This document shows, in pieces, positions 9,065 through 18,778 of a DNA stretch of 64,000 nucleotides. The DNA is from Dehalococcoidia bacterium. GTDB taxonomy: Bacteria > Chloroflexota > Dehalococcoidia > UBA3495. Numbering within the stretch: the first letter of the stretch is position 1; each line of letters starts with the position of its first letter. The translations under genes and the position numbers were made by a program. A model generated the notes under the pieces. It made no database searches. It saw nothing but the letters and a program-made list of their open reading frames with translations, and was not told where the DNA came from. Where the stretch lies: positions 47,678-111,677 of the forward strand of contig JASMCQ010000035.1 in NCBI GenBank assembly GCA_030753265.1, written 5' to 3'.

Positions 9065-10270
9065 GTGCCAGGTCCGAACAGTTTTCGCATCTCAGGGTAC
9101 TCGATTCGAGTCCATGCCGGGGACGACGCCATCGCCCGGCTGAGCGATGAGGCGGATCGAGCCCGGGCCAAGCGGGTTTTCGTGGTGTGCGGCCAGTCGG
9201 TGGCTCACCGAACTGATTTGCTGAACCGGGTAAGAGACGTGCTGGGAGGCCGGCTGGCCGGCGTGTTCGACGGCGCCCAGACCGGCTCGCCCGTTCCCTC
9301 GGTGACGAAGGGCGCGGCCATGGCGGCTGAAGCCGGTGCGGACCTCATTGTCGCCGTGGGCGGAGGCAGCGCCGTCGTCACCGCCCGGGCCATCACCATC
9401 CTTCTCGCCGAAGGGGGCACGGCCCGCGACCACGCCACTAAGTACCCGCAAGGCCTGCCACCGGTCAGCCCGCGCCTGATGCAGCCAAAAATTCCCAATG
9501 TCCTGGTGTTGACCACTCCCACCACGGCGGCAACCCGGGCGGGCACGGCGGTTATCGACCCGGAGACGGGACACCGGCTGGAATTGTTTGACCCCAAGAC
9601 CCGCCCGGCCGCTTTGATATGGGACACGAGGGCTCTGCTGACCGCGCCTCCTTCGCTCTGCGTGAGCGCCGCGGCCTCCTGCTACAGCGGAGTGGTGGGG
9701 GCCTTGCAATCCCGTGAGAGACTGAACCCGCTGGCCGGGGGGGACCTGGTTCAGGCGTTGCGGCTGCTCCAGGAGAACCTGCCGCTTGTGGCGCTGCGGC
9801 CGGACGCCGGGGAGGTGCGGCTCAACCTGTCCGCCGCCGCCTTCCTGTACAATCGTGCCGGAGACAGTGGCGCGGGCGGGAGCGCGGTTGGAGTGGTGAG
9901 CGCCATGGCCCACTCCCTGGATACGCGCTACCCGGAGTGCGACCACGGTGCGGCCTACGCCATCCTCACGGCGCCGGGGATGCGGTTCAACCGGGATCAC
10001 AACCTTGCCGGGCAAGCCCGGCTGGCCTCTGTAATGGGTGTGCGGCAGCATTCAATGGAAAACGATGCTGCCGCCAGAGCGGCCGCGGATGCCGTGGCCC
10101 AGACCTTCAACTCTCTCGGGTTGCCGGCTCGGCTAAGCCAGGTGGGAGTAGGCGAGGAAGGAGTGAAGCTGTTGGCGGAGGACACGATGACCGACTTCGC
10201 CTTGCACCGTAACGTCCGGCCGGTCAAAGAGGTCTCCGAGTTGGAGGAGCTGCTGCGGGAGATTTGGTGA
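9065..10270 (+). CDS. Iron-alcohol-dehydrogenase/maleylacetate-reductase family protein
   Basis: A 401-residue member of the type III (iron-containing) dehydrogenase family. The NAD(P)-binding GGGS is at residues 99-102 and a typical all-helical C-terminal domain follows. Two metal-type histidines remain (H283 in MAHSLD, H294 in DHGAAY). The usual D...H pair of the DAxxHAxE segment is replaced by small or polar residues (AAASCYSG), so normal metal binding looks lost, in line with maleylacetate-reductase-like relatives or a changed activity. Start GTG at 9065 has GGGAG 6 bases upstream. Confidence 0.78.
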   Translation: MPGPNSFRISGYSIRVHAGDDAIARLSDEADRARAKRVFVVCGQSVAHRTDLLNRVRDVLGGRLAGVFDGAQTGSPVPSVTKGAAMAAEAGADLIVAVGGGSAVVTARAITILLAEGGTARDHATKYPQGLPPVSPRLMQPKIPNVLVLTTPTTAATRAGTAVIDPETGHRLELFDPKTRPAALIWDTRALLTAPPSLCVSAAASCYSGVVGALQSRERLNPLAGGDLVQALRLLQENLPLVALRPDAGEVRLNLSAAAFLYNRAGDSGAGGSAVGVVSAMAHSLDTRYPECDHGAAYAILTAPGMRFNRDHNLAGQARLASVMGVRQHSMENDAAARAAADAVAQTFNSLGLPARLSQVGVGEEGVKLLAEDTMTDFALHRNVRPVKEVSELEELLREIW

Positions 10271-10585
10271 GGGGCTTCCTTCCAAGAACCCGACCAAGAG
10301 GGAAAACGGGAACAGAGCGGGTAACCGTAACCGATGACCGGCCTGGCGGCACGTTGACCGGGCGGCTTGGAGACCCTGGCCGCGAGCATGTCTGTGAAGA
10401 AACCGGGGACGAGGCCATATTGATGTAGGACCGGGACGGACGAGTTATCGGCTTCGAGAAACCGCAAACTTCGATCCCAAACAGGGAACGATTGGCAGTA
10501 ACCTTCGAAGCCGTGGGATGAGGGCCGTTAGATGCCCTTCAGTCGAGCAGATCTTCAGCAGTCTTGGCAAAAGGACGGTGATTCA
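10271..10585. other. Intergenic region before fumC
   Basis: About 315 bp without a credible gene. The in-frame extension of fumC back to 10532 lacks a ribosome-binding site. No clear promoter, repeat or RNA element was recognised. Confidence 0.5.
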
Positions 10586-12010
<1,425 letters not shown>

Positions 12011-12173
12011 ACCCTCCTCCGGCCGGACCCGCAGCACGGCCAATCCGATTACCGGAAGGGCGGCCCTGGCCTCCCGATCCTGGCCCATGCCGGGAAATGT
12101 CTGGGACCCTGCCGGGAACTTTCCGGCGACGCCGGGCGTCTTTGATGGAAAGATTAAAGACAGAGGTGGCCCC

Positions 12174-13361
12174 ATGATGAAGCTAATCGTTTTTCTCACT
12201 TTGGCCGTATCGATCTTCCTGATGGCGTGCTCGGCGGGGGACGACCCACAAGCATCTGTTGGGTCGTTCGGGGAAGACTCCGCCGAGAACAAAGGAGGCG
12301 CTCGGGACGCCGACATGGCACTCCTTTCGGTGGCTTCGGCGCCCACGGCAGCGCCCGCGGCCACGGCGGCGCCCGGCGCTTCATTCGCTGCCCTGGCCGC
12401 GGGGGATGGCCGGGTATCCGGCGCCGCCCTGGAAACCGCCCAGAGGATGGTCATCTCGACGGCTTCTATTTCCATCGAGGTGGAGATGGTGCAAACCGCC
12501 ATCGCCGAGGTGCGGGCCATCGCCGAGAGCCTTGGGGGGTTCGTGGAGCATCTGGACAGCTCCGGAGGGCCGGAGCGCCAGCGGGCCTCCATGACCGTTC
12601 GCGTTCCTCAGGCCCAGTTTGAAACCGCGCTGGGGCGCATCGAAGTACTGGGCGAAGTGCAAAGCCGTAATGAGGGCGCTTAAGACGTATCGGAGCAGTT
12701 CATCGACTTGGAAGCTCGCCTGAAAAGCTCGCTGCGGGAGGAGCAGAGCCTGCTGTCTTTGCTGGGGAGAACTGGGACGGTGGGCGAAATCCTGACCATA
12801 GAACGGGAGTTGGCCAGGGTCCGGTCTGAGATCGAGCGATTCCAGGGCCAGCTCAATTTCCTGGAAAGGCGAGTGGACCTGGCTACCATATCAGTGTCGC
12901 TCTTCCCTCCGGATGAGGAAGTCTCCGAGGCTCCCTCGGCCGCCCTGGTGATCCGGGTATCGGATGTCGGCGCCGCCGTGGCGGAGGTCAAAGGCCTGAT
13001 CGGCACCTATGAAGGAGTCGTGGAACGCGTCTTCCTGTCGCAGCGAAATGACCAGGAGGAGGCGACCCTCTCCCTCAAGGTGTTTGCCGGCGAGTTCCCG
13101 CAGGTAATGGACCTACTGGAAGCGCAGGGCGAGGTGAAGAGCAAGGAAGTGCAGGAGGGCAGAGTCCCGCCGGGCGGGACGCCAGAGCGTGCCAAGAAGC
13201 CCGACGCCAGGATAGACCTCTCTCTGGTTGAAAAGGATGAAGACTCGAACGACGCCCTGATAGTGATAATCATCGCGGCTATCGGCGGGGTTTGGCTGAC
13301 AGCAATTCTGGGGGCCCTGGTCTTCTTGGGCAGCCGCGCGGCGCGACGCCGAGGAAACTGA
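12174..13361 (+). pseudogene. DUF4349 lipoprotein interrupted by in-frame TAA
   Basis: The reading frame codes for a DUF4349 protein: a lipoprotein signal with LMAC lipobox (C19), an Ala/Pro-rich linker, the DUF4349 domain, a coiled-coil stretch, a second ferredoxin-like half, and a C-terminal membrane helix followed by RRR. It starts at ATG 12174 with AGAGGTGG upstream. At codon 170 the frame has TAA (12681-12683), and the same frame then continues with DVSEQFIDLEARL, exactly where family members carry a GxDVTEQYxDLEARL-like segment. A single substitution explains this, so it is a recent pseudogene or a sequence error. A downstream TTG at 12708 lacks a ribosome-binding site. Confidence 0.8.
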
Positions 13362-13408
13362 TTCCGGGGCACTGTTAAGGCGGTGCCGCTGGGAACCCAC
13401 GAGAGGTT

Positions 13409-13470
13409 AGCCACGGAGGCACAGAGACACGGAGCTATTACGTCCTATTTATCTCTGTGCCTCCGTGGCT
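13409..13470. repeat. Perfect 19-bp inverted repeat
   Basis: The arm AGCCACGGAGGCACAGAGA (13409-13427) is exactly complemented at 13452-13470, with a 24-bp loop. Elements with this GCCACGGAGGCACAGAG core are frequent dispersed repeats in environmental genomes. It may also end transcription of the upstream gene. Confidence 0.65.
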
Positions 13471-13590
13471 CTGTGGCTTATCTAGTTCCAGGCACAGTTT
13501 TCGGCAGGCGCGGGCGGAAAAGGCTTGCCTCAAAACTGTCAATCCGAGTCGTCATGCCCCGGTGAGACGCCACCGGCAGACGGAAACACC

Positions 13591-13636
13591 TGATGCCCCC
13601 CTCTCCCACCGGGAGAGGGCTGGGGGTGAGGGGCGA
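13591..13636. repeat. CTCTCCC/GGGAGAG hairpin repeat
   Basis: CCCTCTCCCACCGGGAGAGGG forms a tight hairpin, flanked by GGGTGAGGGG. Variants occur at 38301-38346 and 42051-42108, so it is a dispersed intergenic family. Confidence 0.6.
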
Positions 13637-13642
13637 ATCCCT

Positions 13643-15343
13643 CTATTGAGGCCCGGTCCCGTTATGCTGCAGCGGGTTTTCCATGGTATCGCCCAAACCG
13701 CCGCCCGGCCGTACCATTGGGTACACGTTGGCCGAGCCGTCGACGACGAATTCGATGAGGAAGGGGCCTTCGTGGGCTTGGGCCTGGCGGAGGGCAGGGA
13801 GGACATCCTCCTGCTCGTTTACGCGCACCGCGGGTACGCCGTAGGCCTCGGCCAGCTTGACATAATCGGGGCCGGTCAGTTCGGTCGCCTTGATATGCTT
13901 TTGAAAGAACAGCTCCTGCCACTGGCGGACCATTCCCAGGGACCCGTTATTGAACAACGCGATCTTGATCGGCAGATTCGCCTCGGTCGCCGTCGCCAGC
14001 TCTTGCGAGGTCATCTGAAACCCGCCATCGCCGGCGATACTCCAGACCGGCGCGCCGGGCCGGCCCGCTTGAGCGCCCAGGGCCGCCGGCAACTCGAATC
14101 CCATGGTGCCCTGGCCGCCCGAAGAGACGAAGGTGTTGGACTGATTGAAGTAGAGGAACTGGGCGGCCCACATCTGATGCTGGCCCACGCCGGTTACCAC
14201 GACGGTCTCCGGGTTCTCCTGAAGGAGTTCGTTCAAGCTGGCCAGCACCTGCTGGGGTTGCAGGGTATCGGACTGGGGGATGGCCAGGCATGGATGATGG
14301 ACCCTCTCGCCGTCGATGAAGTCCATCCACTCCTGCCGCTTGGCGTAGGTCACCAGGGGCAGCAGCTCCCGAAGCACCCCTTTGGCGTCGCCGACCAGAG
14401 GCACCTCCACCGGGACGTTCCGGCCGATTTGAGATGCTTCGATATCCAGGTGAATGATCCGGGCGTGGGGCGCGAAGGTGGAGGCCTTGCCGGTGACCCG
14501 GTCGTCGAAGCGCATCCCCAGGCCGACGATGAGGTCGGCCCGGTCCACCGCCATATTTGCCCAGTACATGCCGTGCATCCCCAGCATTCCCAGGCTCAAG
14601 GGATGATTTCCCGGGAAGCCGCCGAGGCCGAGAAGGGTGGTGATGACCGGGATGCCCGTGGTCTCCGCTAGGGCCTTGACCTCTTGGGAGGCGCCGGAAG
14701 CCATGACGCCGTGTCCGCTGATGATGAGGGGCCGTTGGGCCTCGTTGATCAGCCGTGCCGCCCGCTGCACCGCCTCGAAGGTCTCCGGGGACAGGGAAGA
14801 AGAAGCCGGCTCGGCGACCTCGGGGAACTCGAACTCGGCTTCTTCAAGTTGAACATCCCGCGGTACATCGATCAACACGGGCCCCGGCCGTCCCTCCATC
14901 GCGGTGGCGAACGCCTCACGGATGGTGGGCGCCAGGTCTTGGGTGGACAGCACCATGTAGCTCTTCTTGGTGCACGAAGCGGTGATCGAGCAGATGTCGC
15001 ATTCCTGGAACGCCTCTGATCCCAGCGAAGTCCGGGCCACCTGGCCGGTGATGACCACCATGGGTATCGAGTCGGCTTTGGCACTCATGATCCCGGTGAC
15101 CAGGTTGATGGCGCCGGGGCCGGAGGTGGCCATGCAAACGCCCACCTTGCCGGTCACGCGGGAGTAGCCGTCGGCGGCGTGGGCCGCGGCCTGTTCGTGA
15201 CGAACCAGGATGTGCCGCAGCTGGGGATAACTCCAGAGGGCGTCGTAAAGGGGAAGGATAGCCCCTCCGGGATACCCGAAAACGACTTCAACGCCTTCCC
15301 GAAGAAGGCTCTCGCAGATGATTTCCGAACCTTTTAGTTTCAA
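13643..15343 (-). CDS. ilvB: Acetolactate synthase large subunit
   Basis: Catalyses the first common step of branched-chain amino-acid synthesis (acetolactate or acetohydroxybutyrate from pyruvate, thiamine diphosphate and FAD dependent). The 566 residues show the catalytic E50 in VRHEQA, the FAD-binding middle domain, and GDGGFQMTSQELATA leading to NN. TTG at 15343 is the start, with AAGGGG just upstream. It stands alone, without ilvN or ilvC beside it, but has its own T-box leader with an apparent isoleucine specifier. It could use the regulatory subunit encoded at 40442. It is a second AHAS beside the one at 38749. Confidence 0.93.
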   Translation of the reverse strand: MKLKGSEIICESLLREGVEVVFGYPGGAILPLYDALWSYPQLRHILVRHEQAAAHAADGYSRVTGKVGVCMATSGPGAINLVTGIMSAKADSIPMVVITGQVARTSLGSEAFQECDICSITASCTKKSYMVLSTQDLAPTIREAFATAMEGRPGPVLIDVPRDVQLEEAEFEFPEVAEPASSSLSPETFEAVQRAARLINEAQRPLIISGHGVMASGASQEVKALAETTGIPVITTLLGLGGFPGNHPLSLGMLGMHGMYWANMAVDRADLIVGLGMRFDDRVTGKASTFAPHARIIHLDIEASQIGRNVPVEVPLVGDAKGVLRELLPLVTYAKRQEWMDFIDGERVHHPCLAIPQSDTLQPQQVLASLNELLQENPETVVVTGVGQHQMWAAQFLYFNQSNTFVSSGGQGTMGFELPAALGAQAGRPGAPVWSIAGDGGFQMTSQELATATEANLPIKIALFNNGSLGMVRQWQELFFQKHIKATELTGPDYVKLAEAYGVPAVRVNEQEDVLPALRQAQAHEGPFLIEFVVDGSANVYPMVRPGGGLGDTMENPLQHNGTGPQ

Positions 15344-15363
15344 AGCAGCCCCTTCTTAAGACA

Positions 15364-15393
15364 ACAAAAAAACCCGCCCCCTATAGGGACGGG
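15364..15393 (-). terminator. T-box leader terminator (ilvB)
   Basis: Reading the minus strand, CCCGTCCC-TATA-GGGGGCGGG is followed by a run of seven T residues, a textbook intrinsic terminator just after the T-box antiterminator sequence and before the ilvB start. Confidence 0.88.
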
Positions 15394-15650
15394 ATTTCTA
15401 AGCTCCCGCGGTACCACCCTATTTGCCCCGACATAGTCGAGACCTCTCAGTGAGGACACTAACATGCCCCGCCATCTCTAACGGGCGGCGACCCCGGCTC
15501 AGCTTACCTGCCTTTCCAGTTCAGGAAGGCCTCAGCTGGCGGCTCCGGAGGGATTTTCGAATAAGCTCGGCACACCTGCTCACACCGCACCAGGCTCGCT
15601 TTGCGCCTACCCTTATCTACTCGTCTCCATCACAGCTTCTAACTGCGTAA
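15364..15650 (-). promoter_or_regulatory. T-box riboswitch, apparent Ile specifier (ATC)
   Basis: The leader of the lone ilvB. On the minus strand, GAGTA of Stem I is at 15622-15618 and the specifier region CGAAAATCCC at about 15559-15550. The T-box sequence AGGGTGGTACCGCGG is at about 15420-15406, and a terminator follows. Aligning it with the second T-box of this window on the shared GGAGC 5 bases after the specifier puts ATC (15554-15552, Ile) in the place of CTC there. Uncharged tRNA-Ile would stabilise the antiterminator and allow ilvB transcription. The T-box itself is certain; the specifier is inferred. Confidence 0.93.
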
Positions 15651-15678
15651 AGTACCACAAATAGTGCCTAGCTGTCAA
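15649..15678 (-). promoter_or_regulatory. Promoter candidate for the T-box/ilvB transcript
   Basis: On the minus strand TTGACA (15678-15673) is followed after 18 bp by TACTTT (15654-15649). It lies just upstream of Stem I of the T-box and overlaps the 3' end of the neighbouring gene. Confidence 0.55.
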
Positions 15679-16753
15679 TACGGGCTACTTGCGGGCTCGC
15701 CTCAATCCTGCCCCGCGTGTCCCTGCCGGTCAGACGCTCTCGGACGTGCCGGACCGCACTGCTATACCCATCCACCAGTGGCGTCCCTGACCCCTGCGGC
15801 GACGGCGGAAACCAAGACCGGTAAGGGCCCAAGCCAAAATTTCGTTGGCGCCACGGTTTTGCCCGGTTCTCATCGCACCATCTGAGATACGCAACGTAGA
15901 GGTCTCTAGCGGGCGCAGCCTGATCGGAGGATACGAGGCACGCCTCCGCTACGAACCGATTCAGCGAATTGGCCTCCGGCGGGCCGGTGACAGGGGTGCC
16001 GCCATCCGCATCCTCTGGTGTGTCCTCTCCCAGGCCGGGAGGCGGACCGGAATCCTCTTCCTCCAGGGGGGTTACCCTGCGCCTGCCTCCCACGGTGGTG
16101 CCCCGTTGGCCATCGAAGAGCTTGCGGCCGCGGGCCACGTTGATACCCGGTGAACGGGTCGCCGGTTCCCGGGCCTGATCCGAAGATTCTTGGGGCGCCT
16201 CTTCCCCAGTACGGAGCATCCAGGCGTTCTCGGTAGCCGGGTCGGTTAGCCAGTTCTTCACCACCCGTTGGAAATTGCCGGGGATCTCAACCCCCAAACT
16301 GCTGGCGACGCGGTTCATGAAGTTGAACAAACAGGTAACCAGGACGATGGAAAGGATATCCTGCTCGAGGAAGCCCGCGTCCCGCAGCCCATCAAGGTCG
16401 CCCTCGGTCATGGAGGCCGGCTCCACGGTTACCTTCAGCGCGAAGTCCAGCATCTTGAGGTCTGGCGCGGACAGTTCCGCCTGAGTGTAGTCGGAGAGCA
16501 ATTGGCTGGCCAGGCCCGAGTCGCCGGAGTGGCGGCGCACGAATCCTCCGTGGGTCAAGGCCCCGTACCGGCACTGGTTGGCTACTGCCACTACGGTGGC
16601 GATAGCCTCCTCTTGAACTCGGCTCAAGGTCGAACCGCCGAAGGCGAGGGTCTCGTTCAGCCCTTTGACCGCCTCCAACGCCTCGGGGTTCAACGACAGC
16701 GCCTGGAAAATCGCGGGCAAGTCTGGCAGGTTTGCTTCTTCAATCCATGACAT
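15668..16753 (-). CDS. AhpD-like domain fused to D5-type winged helix
   Basis: A 361-residue protein with two recognisable parts. Residues 1-175 resemble the AhpD/carboxymuconolactone-decarboxylase (peroxidase-related) helical fold. The redox motif, normally CxxC followed by H, reads C61-R-Y-G64 with H68, so the second cysteine is missing. After a Pro/Glu-rich linker (about 180-262), residues 266-310 (RFVAEAC, DLYVAYLRWCDEN, QRNFG) match the winged-helix segment at the C terminus of D5/P4-type phage primases. The pairing suggests a redox- or ligand-responsive DNA-binding protein, which is inference. It ends just before the ilvB promoter on the same strand. The start ATG has only a weak binding site. 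Confidence 0.65.
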   Translation of the reverse strand: MSWIEEANLPDLPAIFQALSLNPEALEAVKGLNETLAFGGSTLSRVQEEAIATVVAVANQCRYGALTHGGFVRRHSGDSGLASQLLSDYTQAELSAPDLKMLDFALKVTVEPASMTEGDLDGLRDAGFLEQDILSIVLVTCLFNFMNRVASSLGVEIPGNFQRVVKNWLTDPATENAWMLRTGEEAPQESSDQAREPATRSPGINVARGRKLFDGQRGTTVGGRRRVTPLEEEDSGPPPGLGEDTPEDADGGTPVTGPPEANSLNRFVAEACLVSSDQAAPARDLYVAYLRWCDENRAKPWRQRNFGLGPYRSWFPPSPQGSGTPLVDGYSSAVRHVRERLTGRDTRGRIEASPQVARIDS

Positions 16754-16884
16754 ATAACTGCCTATCGACGAAAACTACCTCTCTAATCCACTCTCCGCCA
16801 CCGGACTGGAATTTGTCAAGGGTATACGCTGATTCACCCGATTCCCCGATTCGAGTGTGGTAGTATGGTTCGTGGAGGAAGAAG

Positions 16885-17484
16885 TTGATTGGCGGTTTCC
16901 AAGGCCCAAAGAGTCCTGATGTGTACATACGCGACGTGGCGCTACTGCCCGCAGAGAAGGTAACCCATATCTTCTCCGCCGACCTGGGCCTCGCCGACGA
17001 GACCCCGGAGGCCGGGCAGGCTTTGATAACCACCAACCGGCGCATTCTGGCCTTCACCAAGCGTGAAGGGCGCGACGTAACCTTCGTGGCCTTCGTTGAA
17101 GAGCTGAAGGGCGTGGCCGTGAAGGCCGCGTCCCGAAGGGGCGGATCGCTGCTTCAAAGCCTGCTGCTGGCGGCAGGAGGAATCCTCCTCTACGTGGCCT
17201 TCGCCTACTGGGTGACCGGCCGGATTGGCGGCCCGAACATTCCGATCCTCAACATGGGCTTTGGGCCTTTCATTTTATTGATCGGGGCGCTGCTCGGCGC
17301 GGTATTCATCGGCCGGTACTTCTACAGTCAGGGAGATGGCTCGGTCACTTTCCAGGGAAGTAGCTGGAACTTTGTTTTCGCCTTCAACGGTAACCTCGCC
17401 AGTGAAGATATCTACCGGGTGGTCAACACGCTCTTTGCCACCCGCGACTCCTCCATCGGCTACTCGCTGCTCTGGAAAGACTGA
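16885..17484 (+). CDS. Membrane protein of unknown function, PH-like
   Basis: A 199-residue protein. The N-terminal 85 residues look like a small beta-rich bacterial PH-like domain (ITTNRRILAFTKREGRDVTFVAF). Two membrane helices follow (about residues 91-112 and 128-150). The C-terminal tail contains further beta-strand-like sequence. Start TTG at 16885 has GGAGG 6 bases upstream. It is divergent from the AhpD-like fusion gene and converges on tsaD. No specific function is assignable. Confidence 0.65.
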   Translation: MIGGFQGPKSPDVYIRDVALLPAEKVTHIFSADLGLADETPEAGQALITTNRRILAFTKREGRDVTFVAFVEELKGVAVKAASRRGGSLLQSLLLAAGGILLYVAFAYWVTGRIGGPNIPILNMGFGPFILLIGALLGAVFIGRYFYSQGDGSVTFQGSSWNFVFAFNGNLASEDIYRVVNTLFATRDSSIGYSLLWKD

Positions 17485-17572
17485 GTACGCATCCACGGCA
17501 GAACCGAAGAGATCCGGCCCGCCGATAATGGTGCGCGGCATCGGCCCGGCCCGGGCCCGCGGGCCATCGCCT

Positions 17573-18610
17573 CTAGCCCAGGGGCAGGCTGGGGTCGATG
17601 TCCAACTCCATGCCGGACTGCTCTCCCCTCTGATTCATGAAATAGGCGCACGCCGCGATCATCGCCCCGTTATCGGTACACAAGACCGGAGGAGGAACGA
17701 TGACCGGCAAGGGGGAGCGGCGGGTTATTTCCTGACGCAGCCTGGAGTTGGCCGCGACGCCTCCACCCAGGATGAGGCCACGAGCCCCATACTTTTTGGC
17801 CATGTCCAGCAGCTTGGCCGTCATCACTTCTACCAACGACTCCTGGAAGGCGGCGGCCAACTCTCGGACCAGGCTGGTGGTGCCGGCCTGGTCCAGGGCC
17901 CCACCCCCCGGCGGATAAACCCCTTTGGCCTGGGCCAGGTGCAATAGGGCCGTCTTCACGCCGCTGAAGCTGAAGTCCAGCGTATTCTTCATCCAGGCCC
18001 GGGGCAACCGCTCGGTTCCGGCCGCTCCCTCGGAGACCCGCTGAATCTCCGGGCCCCCGGGAAAGCCCAAGCCAAGGATGCGGGCCGCTTTGTCGAAAGC
18101 CTCTCCCGCCGCGTCATCCCGGGTGCGGCCCAACAGCTTGTAGACCCCGTGGCCTTCCATCAGGATCAAGTCAGTGTGCCCGCCGGAGGCCACCAGGCAG
18201 GCCAGCGGGAACCCCGGGTCTTCCTCAGGCCGGTTTTCGGTGAGCCAGGAGGCATAGATGTGGCCCTCCAGGTGGTTTACCCCGATCATGGGCACGCCAA
18301 GGGTGTAGGCAATGGCCTTGGCCGCGTTGAGCCCGGTGATCAGCGACCCGGCCAGCCCCGGCCCATAGGTGACGGCGACGATGTCGGTTTCCTCCAGCGA
18401 CTGGCTGCCGTCGGCCAGCGCTTTTTCCAGGACCGGCACGAGGTCCCGGACGTGCTGGCGGGAGGCCACCTCGGGGACCACGCCTCCAAAGGGGGAGTGC
18501 AACTCCACCTGGGATGCGATGACATTGGACCGCAAGCGTCGGCCGTCTTCCACGACGGCGATCGCCGTTTCATCACAGGACGTCTCGATGCCCAGAATCT
18601 TCAGACCCAT
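17573..18610 (-). CDS. tsaD: tRNA t6A37 threonylcarbamoyltransferase TsaD
   Basis: Transfers the threonylcarbamoyl group to A37 of ANN-decoding tRNAs, working with TsaB, TsaE and TsaC. The 345-residue ASKHA-fold protein has the expected length. The metal ligands H113 and H117 lie in VNHLEGH, and the start GIETSCDETAIAVV and the C-terminal GGGVAANSRLR are family hallmarks. ATG at 18610 lacks a clear ribosome-binding site. No tsaB or tsaE is adjacent. Its product is the substrate of the MtaB enzyme at 5305-6681. Confidence 0.96.
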   Translation of the reverse strand: MGLKILGIETSCDETAIAVVEDGRRLRSNVIASQVELHSPFGGVVPEVASRQHVRDLVPVLEKALADGSQSLEETDIVAVTYGPGLAGSLITGLNAAKAIAYTLGVPMIGVNHLEGHIYASWLTENRPEEDPGFPLACLVASGGHTDLILMEGHGVYKLLGRTRDDAAGEAFDKAARILGLGFPGGPEIQRVSEGAAGTERLPRAWMKNTLDFSFSGVKTALLHLAQAKGVYPPGGGALDQAGTTSLVRELAAAFQESLVEVMTAKLLDMAKKYGARGLILGGGVAANSRLRQEITRRSPLPVIVPPPVLCTDNGAMIAACAYFMNQRGEQSGMELDIDPSLPLG

Positions 18611-18620
18611 TTTTCAGCCA

Positions 18621-18655
18621 TCAGCAGTCAGTAGTCAGCAGTCAGCAGTCAGCAG
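18621..18655. repeat. Heptamer tandem repeat upstream of tsaD
   Basis: About five imperfect copies of TCAGCAG/TCAGTAG. It lies just upstream of the tsaD start codon, where slippage could alter spacing. It is not CRISPR-like because there are no unique spacers. Confidence 0.7.
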
Positions 18656-18778
18656 AAACATGATATGGGCCGGCTCCTTGGGCGTCAACTTTACACCCCA
18701 ACAGGCCGATGCTATTATCGTGGCACAGCCTAGGGTGGGCAGCGCCCCCCCTCCGGCGACTGGAGGTGTTTCCCGAAA

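Noticed and set aside
18621..18655. Possible CRISPR or regulatory array from repeated TCAGCAG units
   Set aside because: The units are 7 bp and contiguous with no spacers, so this is a simple tandem repeat. The CTTGGAA array at 24768 is the same kind of thing.
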